Origin: Anaerolineales bacterium
Lineage (GTDB): Bacteria > Chloroflexota > Anaerolineae > Anaerolineales > E44-bin32
Direction: 5' to 3'
Length of the DNA: 15,009 nucleotides
NCBI GenBank assembly: GCA_030668545.1
Contig: DAOUTT010000017.1
Location: 1-15,009, forward strand
The translations under genes and the position numbers were made by a program. Positions 1-6,109 of this stretch are shown piece after piece. Below the pieces are notes generated by a model. The model did not search any database and was not told the DNA's origin. It worked only from the letters and a program-made list of their open reading frames with translations. Each line of letters opens with the position of its first letter. Position 1 is the stretch's first letter.

Positions 1-634
1 CCTGGTTGCTTGCCGCGATGCGCTTTCGCAAGTGGGCAACATGGACATCTACGGTGCGTGTCTGACCATAGAAATCGTAGCCCCAAACCAGGTTCAACAG
101 TTGTTCACGACTCAAAACGATCCCTTTATGCTCCACCAGGGTGAGCAGTAAATCGAATTCTTTCGTCCTCGTTTCAACCACCTGACCGGCTACGCTGACC
201 TCCCGGCGAGCCGGGTCGATCGTCAGGTCGCCAATGTGAATTGGGCTGTCATCCCGCCGCGGTGAACGCTCCGCCCTCCGTAGGATAGCTTTCACCCGGG
301 CAACCAACTCGCGTGGGTTGAAGGGTTCGGTCACATAGTCGTCTGCACCGAGTTCCAGCCCGACGATTTTATCGACGTCATCATCGCGGGCGGTCAGCAT
401 GATAATTGGAACATCGCTCTCGGCGCGGACACGCCGGCAGACCTCGAAGCCATCGACTTCGGGCAACATGATATCTAAGATAACGAGCGCTGGCTCAAGC
501 GAATCGATTTTCTCCAGAGCTTGCTGCCCATCCATTGCATCCTCAACGCGATAACCATCCCGCTCGAGGTAGAGCCGGGTGAGGTCGAGGATATTCGCCT
601 CGTCATCGACAACGAGAATGAGTTCGCCCGTCAT
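1..634 (-). CDS. OmpR/PhoB-family response regulator, C-terminus beyond left edge
   Basis: DNA-binding response regulator of a two-component system; 211 codons are visible and the gene continues past position 1. The N-terminal receiver domain (about residues 5-118) has the acidic pair D10/D11, phospho-acceptor D54 in the VILD motif, and the switch threonine T81 in MLTA. A winged-helix effector domain follows from about residue 130, with the family-typical TVDVHVAHLRKRI near the end. The oddity is residue 103: the motif reads DYVTEPF, where receivers almost always have lysine (DYVTKPF). That lysine normally contacts the phosphorylated aspartate, so phosphorylation control may differ. The start ATG at 634-632 has a GGAGAGG ribosome site 5 nt upstream. 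It lies 170 bp downstream of ridA on the same strand. No sensor kinase is visible; it may lie beyond the edge. Family call is firm; target genes are unknown. Confidence 0.95.
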   Translation of the reverse strand, partial: MTGELILVVDDEANILDLTRLYLERDGYRVEDAMDGQQALEKIDSLEPALVILDIMLPEVDGFEVCRRVRAESDVPIIMLTARDDDVDKIVGLELGADDYVTEPFNPRELVARVKAILRRAERSPRRDDSPIHIGDLTIDPARREVSVAGQVVETRTKEFDLLLTLVEHKGIVLSREQLLNLVWGYDFYGQTRTVDVHVAHLRKRIAASNQ

Positions 635-804
635 TATGTCCTCTCCGATGCATCCATCGAGCCTCGCCGCTGCTCGTTAGTGACGCGAAACATGCAGCAA
701 AGCGGAATTTTTACTTTATGCTGTATCCAGCCAACTGGGCATGGAGAACTCTTTGTCAGCACCCGGTCTTACGAGACTCGAATTCGGCCGCAATATGCTG
801 CTAT

Positions 805-1197
805 CTAGTTGACCAGTGCGATCGCTTCGATCTCAACGGCTGCCCCTTTCGGCAGCGCTGCAACCTCTACGGTTGAACGGGCTGGCGCTTCACGCGGAAA
901 GAACTCAGCGTAAACCGCGTTCATCAGCGTAAATTCCGACATATCTTGTAAGAAAACAGTCGTTTTGACGACTTGTTCGAGCGATGAACCGCCAGCTTTG
1001 AGTACCTCACCGAGATTCTTCAACGCCTGGCGAGTCTGACCTTCAACACCACCCACAGCAAATTCACCGGTTTCAGGGTCCACACCGAGCGAGCCGGAGG
1101 CGAAGATAAAATTCTCCGTCTGGATCGCAACCGAGTACGGACCAATGGCCTTCGGCGCCCCCTCGGCGACCACAACTTTACGTTTTCGTGATGACAT
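805..1197 (-). CDS. ridA: RidA family enamine/imine deaminase
   Basis: 130-residue RidA (YjgF/YER057c/UK114) protein of the usual family length. RidA proteins form trimers and hydrolyse reactive 2-aminoacrylate and other enamine/imine intermediates from PLP enzymes, in the cytosol. The signature block near the C-terminus is present (PARSTVEVAALPKGAAVEIEA), including the arginine that binds the substrate carboxylate in the characterised RidA group, so deaminase activity is plausible. The early GPYS motif and the ASGSLGVDPETG stretch are also typical. ATG at 1197 is supported by a GGGAGG site 6 nt upstream. A promoter (1235-1263) gives a 5' leader of about 30 nt. The next gene on the strand is the response regulator, after 170 bp without a clear terminator, so read-through is possible. 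Confidence is high for family and fairly high for function. Confidence 0.96.
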   Translation of the reverse strand: MSSRKRKVVVAEGAPKAIGPYSVAIQTENFIFASGSLGVDPETGEFAVGGVEGQTRQALKNLGEVLKAGGSSLEQVVKTTVFLQDMSEFTLMNAVYAEFFPREAPARSTVEVAALPKGAAVEIEAIALVN

Positions 1198-1234
1198 CTT
1201 CAGCCTCCCTCAGTAAGTTATAAGGTCTCTCGAG

Positions 1235-1263
1235 ATTGTACGCTTCAATACAGCCTCGGTCAA
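1235..1263 (-). promoter_or_regulatory. Sigma-70-type promoter for ridA
   Basis: On the minus strand, -35 TTGACC (1263-1258), a 17-bp spacer and -10 TACAAT (1240-1235). This matches the consensus in five of six bases in each box at ideal spacing. Predicted transcription start is near 1228, about 30 nt before the ridA ATG. The -35 box overlaps the U-tract of the upstream leuS terminator. Confidence 0.75.
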
Positions 1264-1292
1264 AAAAATCTGAGGCGCAATAGCGCCCCAGA
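1262..1292 (-). terminator. Rho-independent terminator of leuS
   Basis: A 10-bp stem with one mismatch (arms 1269-1278 and 1283-1292) encloses a 4-nt loop. Read on the minus strand it is followed by seven T residues (1268-1262). It lies about 84 bp past the leuS stop codon and separates leuS from ridA. Confidence 0.85.
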
Positions 1293-1375
1293 CTTATTTT
1301 CTAGACATGAGCCATTTCGAATGACTTCGATTCGATGTAGTGCTTTATCTAACGAAGCCCCGTTTTTCGCGGCGG

Positions 1376-3871
1376 TTAGACGACGATATTCACCAGACGG
1401 CCGGGGACGATGATCACTTCCTTGGGTTCCTTGCCATCCATGAAACGCTGCGCTGTTTCGCTGGCCAGCGCCGCGATCCGGGCATCTTCTTCGCTGATCC
1501 CTGCATTAACCATGATCCTATCGCGCACCTTTCCATTCACCTGGACGATCAGGGTTATCTGCTCTTCCTTCGCCAGTTCTGGGTCATAGTCAGGCCAGGG
1601 TTGATTGTGGATCGAGTATGGCTTGCCCAGTCGCGCCCACAGTTCCTCGGCAATGTGCGGAGTAGGTGGTGCCATAAGCAGCAACAGGGTCTCAACCGCC
1701 TTCTTAAACGCGGGTGTCCCTGCCAGTCCTGCATCCCGGGAAGCGCTCAATTCATTCGTCAGTTCCATGAGCGCTGAGATCACGGTGTTGAATTCGAAAT
1801 TCTCGATATCGTGCGAGATCTGTTTAATCGTCTGGTGCATTTTTCGCTGCAACGCCCGTTCTGCCTCTGGGTCGGATTTTCCCCCTTCGGCGTTCGCGGA
1901 ATCGAGCACTACAGTCCAGGCCCGGTTTAACCAGCGAATGACACCCTGGATATTGTCTGGATTCCAGGGACCTCCCTCCGACCAGCGGTAACCGAACATC
2001 AAATACGCCCGCACGGCGTCCGCGCCGTATTTCTGTACCTGCTCATCCGGATCGATGACATTGCCGCGCGATTTGCTCATACGCTGTCCGTCGGGCCCCA
2101 GAATCTGGCCCTGATTGCGTTGTTGGAGCATGGGTTCATGCCCCTCCATGATGCCAATATCGCGGAATGCTTTATGGAAGAAGCGCGTGTAAATCAGATG
2201 CATCGTGGCGTGTTCCATGCCGCCCGTGTATGAGTCTACGGGCATCCAGTAGTCATACTCTTTCTGATCAAAAGGCCCCTTATCATAATCCGGGCTCAGA
2301 TAGCGCAGATGGTACCAGGATGAGCACATAAAAGTATCCATCGTATCCGTCTCTCGTTCCGCGGGGCCGCCACAATCGGGACAAGTCGTATTCTTCCAGG
2401 TGGGGTGGAATTTCAACGGACTTTCTCCCGTCGGCCGCCACTCGATGTCATCCGGGAGCACTACCGGCAATTGGTCCTCTGGAACCGGGACGATGCCGCA
2501 CTTCGGGCAGATGACCATCGGTATCGGTGTACCCCAATAACGTTGACGCGAGATCAGCCAGTCATGTAGCCGATAGTTGATGGCGAATTTTCCGGTGCCT
2601 TTCTCCTCTAAATACGCGTTCGCTCTGTCAAAAGCTTCTTCTCCCGGCGTCCCCGTCAAAGGGCCGGAGTTGATCATCGTGCCGTATGCTGGAATCGCTT
2701 CAGTTATCATCTCGCCATCCAGTGATTCCATACCGTCCGGCAGTATCACCGGTCGAATTTCTAAGTTAAACGCGCGGGCGAACTCGAAGTCTCGTTGGTC
2801 ATGGGCCGGCACAGCCATGATCGCGCCTGTCCCGTAGGTCATAAGCACGTAATCGGCGATCCATACCGGGATGCGCTCGTCGTTTACAGGATTGATGGCA
2901 TAACCACCGGTGAAGACCCCCGTCTTCTCCTTATCCAGCGCCTCGCGCTCAATATCTGTCTGACGCACGGCTTCATGGATGTATTCATGAACACTTTCGT
3001 GCTGTTCGGGGGTGGTGAGCTTGTCTACCAACGGGTGTTCGGGCGCCAGGACCATGAAAGTCGCCCCCCATAGCGTATCCGGTCGGGTCGTAAAGACCTC
3101 TATCGGATCACCATCTTCGGTCTTGAAAACCACGCTTGCACCCTCGCTGCGGCCAATCCAGTTTGTCTGGAGCAGCTTGACCGCCTCGGGCCAATCCAGG
3201 ATGGAGAAATCAAGCAGCTCCTCGGCATAGTTCGTGATGCGGAAGAACCACTGGTTGAGATCTTTCTTGATCACCGGTGTATCGCAGCGCTCGCAGACGC
3301 GTTTCTCTCCGATCACCTGTTCGCGCGCCAGGGTTGTATTGCATTGTGGACACCAATCAACCGGCGACATCTTTTTGTAGGTCAGGTCGTTCGCAAACAT
3401 CTTCAGGAAGAACCACTGAGTCCAATGGTAGTATTCCGGATCGGCGGAAATCGCCTCGCGCGACCAATCCCACACCGCGCCCATAGTGCGCAATTGCCGA
3501 CGCATATTCTCGATGTTCTTATAGGTCCATTTTTTGGGGTGGATGTCGCGGGCAATCGCCGCATTCTCCGCCGGCAGCCCGAAGGCGTCGAACCCGATCG
3601 GGAACATGACGTTGTAGCCGCTCATGCGCAGGTAACGGGCGCGCGCATCGGAGGGCGTCATCGCGAACCAGTGCCCGATATGCATATCCCCCGATGTGTA
3701 GGGAAGCATGGTCAGGAAGTAGAATTTTTTACGCTCCGGATCAACCTCCGCTTTGTAGAGTTGATCAGCCTCCCAACGAGCCTGCCAACGCGGCTCGATT
3801 TCAACCGGTTGGTAGCGGTCAATCTCATGGGCATTCGATCGGGTTTTCTGACTTTTATTTGCTCCACTCAT
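1376..3871 (-). CDS. leuS: Leucyl-tRNA synthetase (class Ia)
   Basis: Complete 831-residue LeuRS, close to the bacterial norm of 800-880. It charges tRNA-Leu with leucine in the cytosol and edits mischarged products. The catalytic HIGH motif is at residues 64-67 and the KMSKS loop (here RMSKS) at 597-601. The inserted CP1 editing domain shows TTRPDTLWG (about 261-269), which carries the threonine-rich editing site, and AVPAHDQRDFEF with the conserved aspartate D358. Cysteine pairs CPQC/CERC (about 175-197) and later CPKC and CPDC look like zinc-binding insertions. A C-terminal anticodon-binding region and tRNA-contacting tail end the protein. ATG at 3871 is chosen because GGAGGT sits 8 nt upstream. 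Expression is expected to be controlled by the T-box leader at 3988-4242, which carries a Leu CUC specifier. A terminator follows the gene. Overlapping plus-strand open frames are shadows. Confidence 0.99.
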   Translation of the reverse strand: MSGANKSQKTRSNAHEIDRYQPVEIEPRWQARWEADQLYKAEVDPERKKFYFLTMLPYTSGDMHIGHWFAMTPSDARARYLRMSGYNVMFPIGFDAFGLPAENAAIARDIHPKKWTYKNIENMRRQLRTMGAVWDWSREAISADPEYYHWTQWFFLKMFANDLTYKKMSPVDWCPQCNTTLAREQVIGEKRVCERCDTPVIKKDLNQWFFRITNYAEELLDFSILDWPEAVKLLQTNWIGRSEGASVVFKTEDGDPIEVFTTRPDTLWGATFMVLAPEHPLVDKLTTPEQHESVHEYIHEAVRQTDIEREALDKEKTGVFTGGYAINPVNDERIPVWIADYVLMTYGTGAIMAVPAHDQRDFEFARAFNLEIRPVILPDGMESLDGEMITEAIPAYGTMINSGPLTGTPGEEAFDRANAYLEEKGTGKFAINYRLHDWLISRQRYWGTPIPMVICPKCGIVPVPEDQLPVVLPDDIEWRPTGESPLKFHPTWKNTTCPDCGGPAERETDTMDTFMCSSWYHLRYLSPDYDKGPFDQKEYDYWMPVDSYTGGMEHATMHLIYTRFFHKAFRDIGIMEGHEPMLQQRNQGQILGPDGQRMSKSRGNVIDPDEQVQKYGADAVRAYLMFGYRWSEGGPWNPDNIQGVIRWLNRAWTVVLDSANAEGGKSDPEAERALQRKMHQTIKQISHDIENFEFNTVISALMELTNELSASRDAGLAGTPAFKKAVETLLLLMAPPTPHIAEELWARLGKPYSIHNQPWPDYDPELAKEEQITLIVQVNGKVRDRIMVNAGISEEDARIAALASETAQRFMDGKEPKEVIIVPGRLVNIVV

Positions 3872-3935
3872 GCCAATCTACCTCCGCAAGGATTTCAACC
3901 CTTTCAATAGAACATAAAATTCAAAATAGTTCGAA

Positions 3936-3965
3936 TATGTAAACTCAATCGTTCTTACCTGTCAA
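3936..3965 (-). promoter_or_regulatory. Possible second leuS promoter downstream of the T-box terminator
   Basis: On the minus strand, a perfect -35 TTGACA (3965-3960), an 18-bp spacer and a weak -10 TACATA (3941-3936). It lies between the T-box terminator and the leuS start, so it could give basal transcription that bypasses the riboswitch. The -10 matches poorly, so this is only a candidate. Confidence 0.3.
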
Positions 3966-3987
3966 TCCCATCTGTACCCAAGCAGTT

Positions 3988-4025
3988 AAACAAAACACCC
4001 CTTGCCCATACAGGGACGAAGGGGT
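3988..4025 (-). terminator. Conditional terminator of the T-box leader
   Basis: Minus-strand stem ACCCCTT (4025-4019) with AAGGGGT (4003-3997), with an inner CCC/GGG pairing, followed by GTTTTGTTT. It shares its 5' arm region with the antiterminator, so the two folds are mutually exclusive, as expected for a class I T-box that acts on transcription. Confidence 0.9.
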
Positions 4026-4242
4026 CTCCGTGGTACCACCCTGTTTGCTCAGCGGATGCTGAGCCGCTTCACCGCTGTAACGGGCGAATCCCGCCCCCGG
4101 CTACTCATTTCACCGTGGGAGCCTGTCCTTAAGTAGGACGACAGGCGAGTTCAGCCTTCGCACTTCCATCTGCTGCAGCGCACCGTGGGCGCAGTGCCGG
4201 GCTCTCACCCTCCCCGACTCGCTGACGGTTGGCTTACTACTC
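3988..4242 (-). promoter_or_regulatory. T-box riboswitch, leucine-specific, controlling leuS
   Basis: Complete T-box leader read on the minus strand; it senses uncharged tRNA and permits read-through into leuS. Stem I opens with the GAGTAG segment (4242-4237), which pairs with CTACTT (4136-4131). The specifier loop carries GAACTC, giving specifier codon CUC (4149-4147), leucine, just as the downstream gene requires. A stem III hairpin (GCTCAGC/GCTGAGC) precedes the T-box sequence AGGGTGGTACCACGGAGA (4042-4025). Its UGGU bulge would pair with an ACCA 3' end, matching the A discriminator base usual for tRNA-Leu. The antiterminator pairs ACAGGG with CCCTGT and competes with the terminator (3988-4025). 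The leader begins only about 30 nt after the tRNA-Ala(GGC) gene, without a convincing promoter of its own. Identification is very firm; details of the stem I fold are by eye. Confidence 0.95.
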
Positions 4243-4271
4243 CTGCCATGGCTGGATATTGAATTTTCAGG

Positions 4272-4344
4272 TGGACCCAGTGGGATTCGAACCCACGACC
4301 TCCTCAATGCCATTGAGGCGCGCTCCCAGCTGCGCCATGGGCCC
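4272..4344 (-). tRNA. tRNA-Ala (anticodon GGC)
   Basis: A 73-nt sequence folds into a full cloverleaf: 7-bp acceptor stem, 4-bp D stem, 5-bp anticodon stem CCTCA/TGAGG with a 7-nt loop containing GGC, a 5-nt variable loop, and a T arm with TTCGAAT. The acceptor contains the G3-U70 wobble pair that is the identity element of alanine tRNAs, with discriminator A73. The 3' CCA is not encoded (ACCT follows), so CCA must be added after processing. It lies 9 nt downstream of tRNA-Ala(CGC) and about 30 nt upstream of the leuS T-box. It reads GCC codons, and probably GCU by wobble. Confidence 0.98.
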
Positions 4345-4353
4345 AAGCTCGAG

Positions 4354-4426
4354 TGGACCTGGCGGGATTCGAACCCGCGACCTCATCAGTGCGATTGATG
4401 CGCGCTCCCAGCTGCGCTACAGGCCC
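4354..4426 (-). tRNA. tRNA-Ala (anticodon CGC)
   Basis: A second 73-nt cloverleaf closely resembling its neighbour. The anticodon stem is CATCA/TGATG and the loop contains CGC, reading GCG codons. The G3-U70 identity pair and A73 are present, and CCA is not encoded. It is first in the transcription unit, about 9 nt after the predicted start site of the promoter at 4442-4471. The D arm and T-loop are almost identical to those of tRNA-Ala(GGC), suggesting duplication followed by anticodon divergence. Confidence 0.98.
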
Positions 4427-4441
4427 TTCTTGGGTGTTTGG

Positions 4442-4471
4442 ATTGTACTTGAGAGGCAGATTCACTGTCAA
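4442..4471 (-). promoter_or_regulatory. Strong sigma-70 promoter for the tRNA-Ala/T-box/leuS unit
   Basis: On the minus strand, a perfect -35 TTGACA (4471-4466), an 18-bp spacer and -10 TACAAT (4447-4442). Predicted transcription start is near 4435, only about 9 nt before the 5' end of tRNA-Ala(CGC). It is the only good promoter found upstream of the T-box. Confidence 0.85.
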
Positions 4472-4540
4472 GACAAACCCGTGCGGACAAATCCATCCAG
4501 TGACTACTCAGGCTCCTCGCGGCGTTGTCTGAGAAGCGGA

Positions 4541-4576
4541 AGCATAGTTGTGAATGGGGACAAGAATTGCTATGCT
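4541..4576. repeat. Inverted repeat in the metF upstream region
   Basis: AGCATAG (4541-4547) and CTATGCT (4570-4576) are perfect complements 22 nt apart. An inner TTGT/ACAA pairing could extend the stem, leaving a bulge on one side. It sits in the divergent region between the tRNA promoter and metF. It could be an operator or a leader hairpin; no known regulator motif was recognised, and no good metF promoter was found here. Confidence 0.35.
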
Positions 4577-4680
4577 GAAGTAGGTGTGGCAATCATGATC
4601 GACTGCAGCAACAAAATTTGCGCGATATTTTGAAATTATCTTAAAGGACAAACTCAGATAAATCTGGAGGTAAATTGACG

Positions 4681-5559
4681 ATGAAAGTGATCGACCTTTG
4701 GAAATCTAATCAAAAAACGACACTCTCCTTTGAACTATTCCCCGCCAGATCCGATAAGGCAGCGGAAACTCTGGAGAAAACAATCGATCAATTAACCGCC
4801 CTGAACCCTGATTTCGTTTCGGTCACCTTCGGGGCTGGCGGATCAACGCGGGAGGGTTCCCGGCAACTTCTCCAGAAACTGAAACACGAGAAAGGACTGG
4901 ATGTCCTCGCGTATTTCGCCTGCTTTGGGCTGGGGCCGGAAGATATTATTTCTGTTCTGGACAGCTATCAGGCGATAGGGGTACGGAGCATCCTGGCTGT
5001 GCGCGGTGACGCCCCCCGGGATGAAGCGTTCGAGCCACATCCTGACAGTTTGCAATACGCCTCTGACCTGGTCGCCTTCATCCGCCAACGCTACGATTTC
5101 TGTCTCGGGGTTGCTGCATACCCCGAGGGTCATATTGATGCTCCAGACAAAAAGAAGGATCTGGAATATTTAAAACTGAAAGTGGATCAGGGGGCCGAGT
5201 ACATCATCACTAATTATTTCTATGACACTGGATATTTCTTCGACTTCGTTGAACGATGCCGGGGCATTGGCATTGAAATCCCCATCGTACCCGGTATTAT
5301 GCCCATCTACAGCGTCAAGATGATGGAGATGCTAGCAGGCATGTGTGGAGCGACAATTACGAAAGATGTGCGTAAAGGGCTTGCTTCTTTTAAGGAAGGT
5401 GACAAAGATGCCCTTATAGCGTTCGGCATTGAGTTTGCATATCAACAGTGTGCGGAGCTGCTTCGAGCGGGTGTTCCCGGATTGCACATTTACACCATGG
5501 ACCGGAGCGTGTCGACTGTGGGCTTGGTCAACCGGCTGCGAGCAGAGGGATTGTTGTGA
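4681..5559 (+). CDS. metF: Methylenetetrahydrofolate reductase (MetF-type)
   Basis: FAD-dependent TIM-barrel enzyme of 292 residues that reduces 5,10-methylenetetrahydrofolate to 5-methyltetrahydrofolate, supplying methyl groups for methionine synthesis or, in some anaerobes, the Wood-Ljungdahl pathway. Visible motifs are SFE with catalytic glutamate E18, SVTFGAGGST (47-56), AVRGD with D110 (equivalent to E. coli D120), and AAYPEGH with H151. Two deviations stand out: the usual HLTC flavin-site motif reads YFAC (78-81), and the usual ITQ with its folate-binding glutamine reads ITN (N178). The ATG at 4681 is preferred because GGAGG ends 10 nt before it; an in-frame TTG at 4675 leaves only 4 nt and would add two residues. 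No downstream cobalamin methionine synthase is visible, and the MetV partner of acetogen enzymes is also absent. MetF family is secure; exact electron donor is not. Confidence 0.93.
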   Translation: MKVIDLWKSNQKTTLSFELFPARSDKAAETLEKTIDQLTALNPDFVSVTFGAGGSTREGSRQLLQKLKHEKGLDVLAYFACFGLGPEDIISVLDSYQAIGVRSILAVRGDAPRDEAFEPHPDSLQYASDLVAFIRQRYDFCLGVAAYPEGHIDAPDKKKDLEYLKLKVDQGAEYIITNYFYDTGYFFDFVERCRGIGIEIPIVPGIMPIYSVKMMEMLAGMCGATITKDVRKGLASFKEGDKDALIAFGIEFAYQQCAELLRAGVPGLHIYTMDRSVSTVGLVNRLRAEGLL

Positions 5560-5626
5560 GCGAAACTTGCACTCCGTACAGTTCAATTTCCCGAGGTGGA
5601 TTCATCCTTAATCTAGGCTAGTGCTT

Positions 5627-6049
5627 ATGTCCGGCGAAACAAATCTTCAGAGTCTTCTTGCGAATATGCAGCCAGATCTTCTCGAGGGGGAGTTCGTGTT
5701 TTGTTCCGTCTCGCCCCAAGCCTTTGATCAACTTCGTATTTGCCCGATCGGAAATTTTCGCGAAGCGGAGGGGATCACCTTAATTGTTGAAAGAAGCATC
5801 GCCGATGACGAGGGGCTGGACTATGAGTTTGTCTCGCGAAGGATAACCCTCAATATCCATTCGAGCTTAGAAGCGGTTGGATTTCTCGCAGCCATAACCA
5901 GTAAACTTGCCGATGCAGGGATTAGTGTGAATACCGTCTCGGCTTTTTATCACGATCATCTTTTTGTACCCACGGACAGGGCAAACACCGTGATGCGGCT
6001 TTTAGATAAATTGAGAAATGATGCATCCGGGCATATCAGTGGCAGTTAA
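5627..6049 (+). CDS. Small ACT-domain protein (COG3602/DUF2241-like)
   Basis: A 140-residue protein recognised as the COG3602-type family, which consists of a short N-terminal segment and a tandem ACT-like fold. Typical landmarks are the opening SGETNLQSLL, the FREAEGITLIV strand (44-54), the RRITLNIHSSLEAVGFLAAI block (71-90), and DAGISVNTVSAFYHDHLFVP (96-115). ACT domains usually bind amino acids and act allosterically, but these stand-alone members have no assigned ligand. ATG at 5627 is preferred over GTG at 5621 because the family start MSGETNL fits and a weak AGG lies 9 nt upstream. It follows metF by 67 bp on the same strand, so a shared transcript is possible. A methionine- or one-carbon-related sensing role is only inferred from this position. 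Confidence 0.85.
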   Translation: MSGETNLQSLLANMQPDLLEGEFVFCSVSPQAFDQLRICPIGNFREAEGITLIVERSIADDEGLDYEFVSRRITLNIHSSLEAVGFLAAITSKLADAGISVNTVSAFYHDHLFVPTDRANTVMRLLDKLRNDASGHISGS

Positions 6050-6109
6050 ACCGGCAACGGACATCTGGCGCGCTCCTCTTCTTTTTTCAAATAATTCGTT
6101 CAAAACACC

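Noticed and set aside
521..808. Plus-strand open frame of 95 codons
   Set aside because: Most of it is antisense to the response regulator, and the rest shows no family or ribosome site.
3344..3910. A long open frame on the plus strand opposite the start of leuS, and several similar ones opposite leuS
   Set aside because: They lie antisense to a clear aminoacyl-tRNA synthetase, have no recognisable domains, and carry arginine/proline-rich shadow composition.
4272..4426. The tandem tRNA-Ala genes as the ligand source for the adjacent T-box
   Set aside because: The specifier is CUC (Leu), while the anticodons are GGC and CGC. The gene controlled is leuS, so the ligand should be tRNA-Leu(GAG).
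4272..4426. Direct repeat suggesting a CRISPR-like or mobile element
   Set aside because: The repeat is fully explained by two similar tRNA genes with complete cloverleafs. No integrase or att-like duplication is seen nearby.
4110..4633. Open frames on both strands across the tRNA and T-box region
   Set aside because: They run through two structured tRNA genes and the riboswitch, so they are not coding.
4577..4680. SAM or cobalamin riboswitch ahead of metF
   Set aside because: No SAM-I core or cobalamin-box sequence is present. Only the short inverted repeat upstream is visible.
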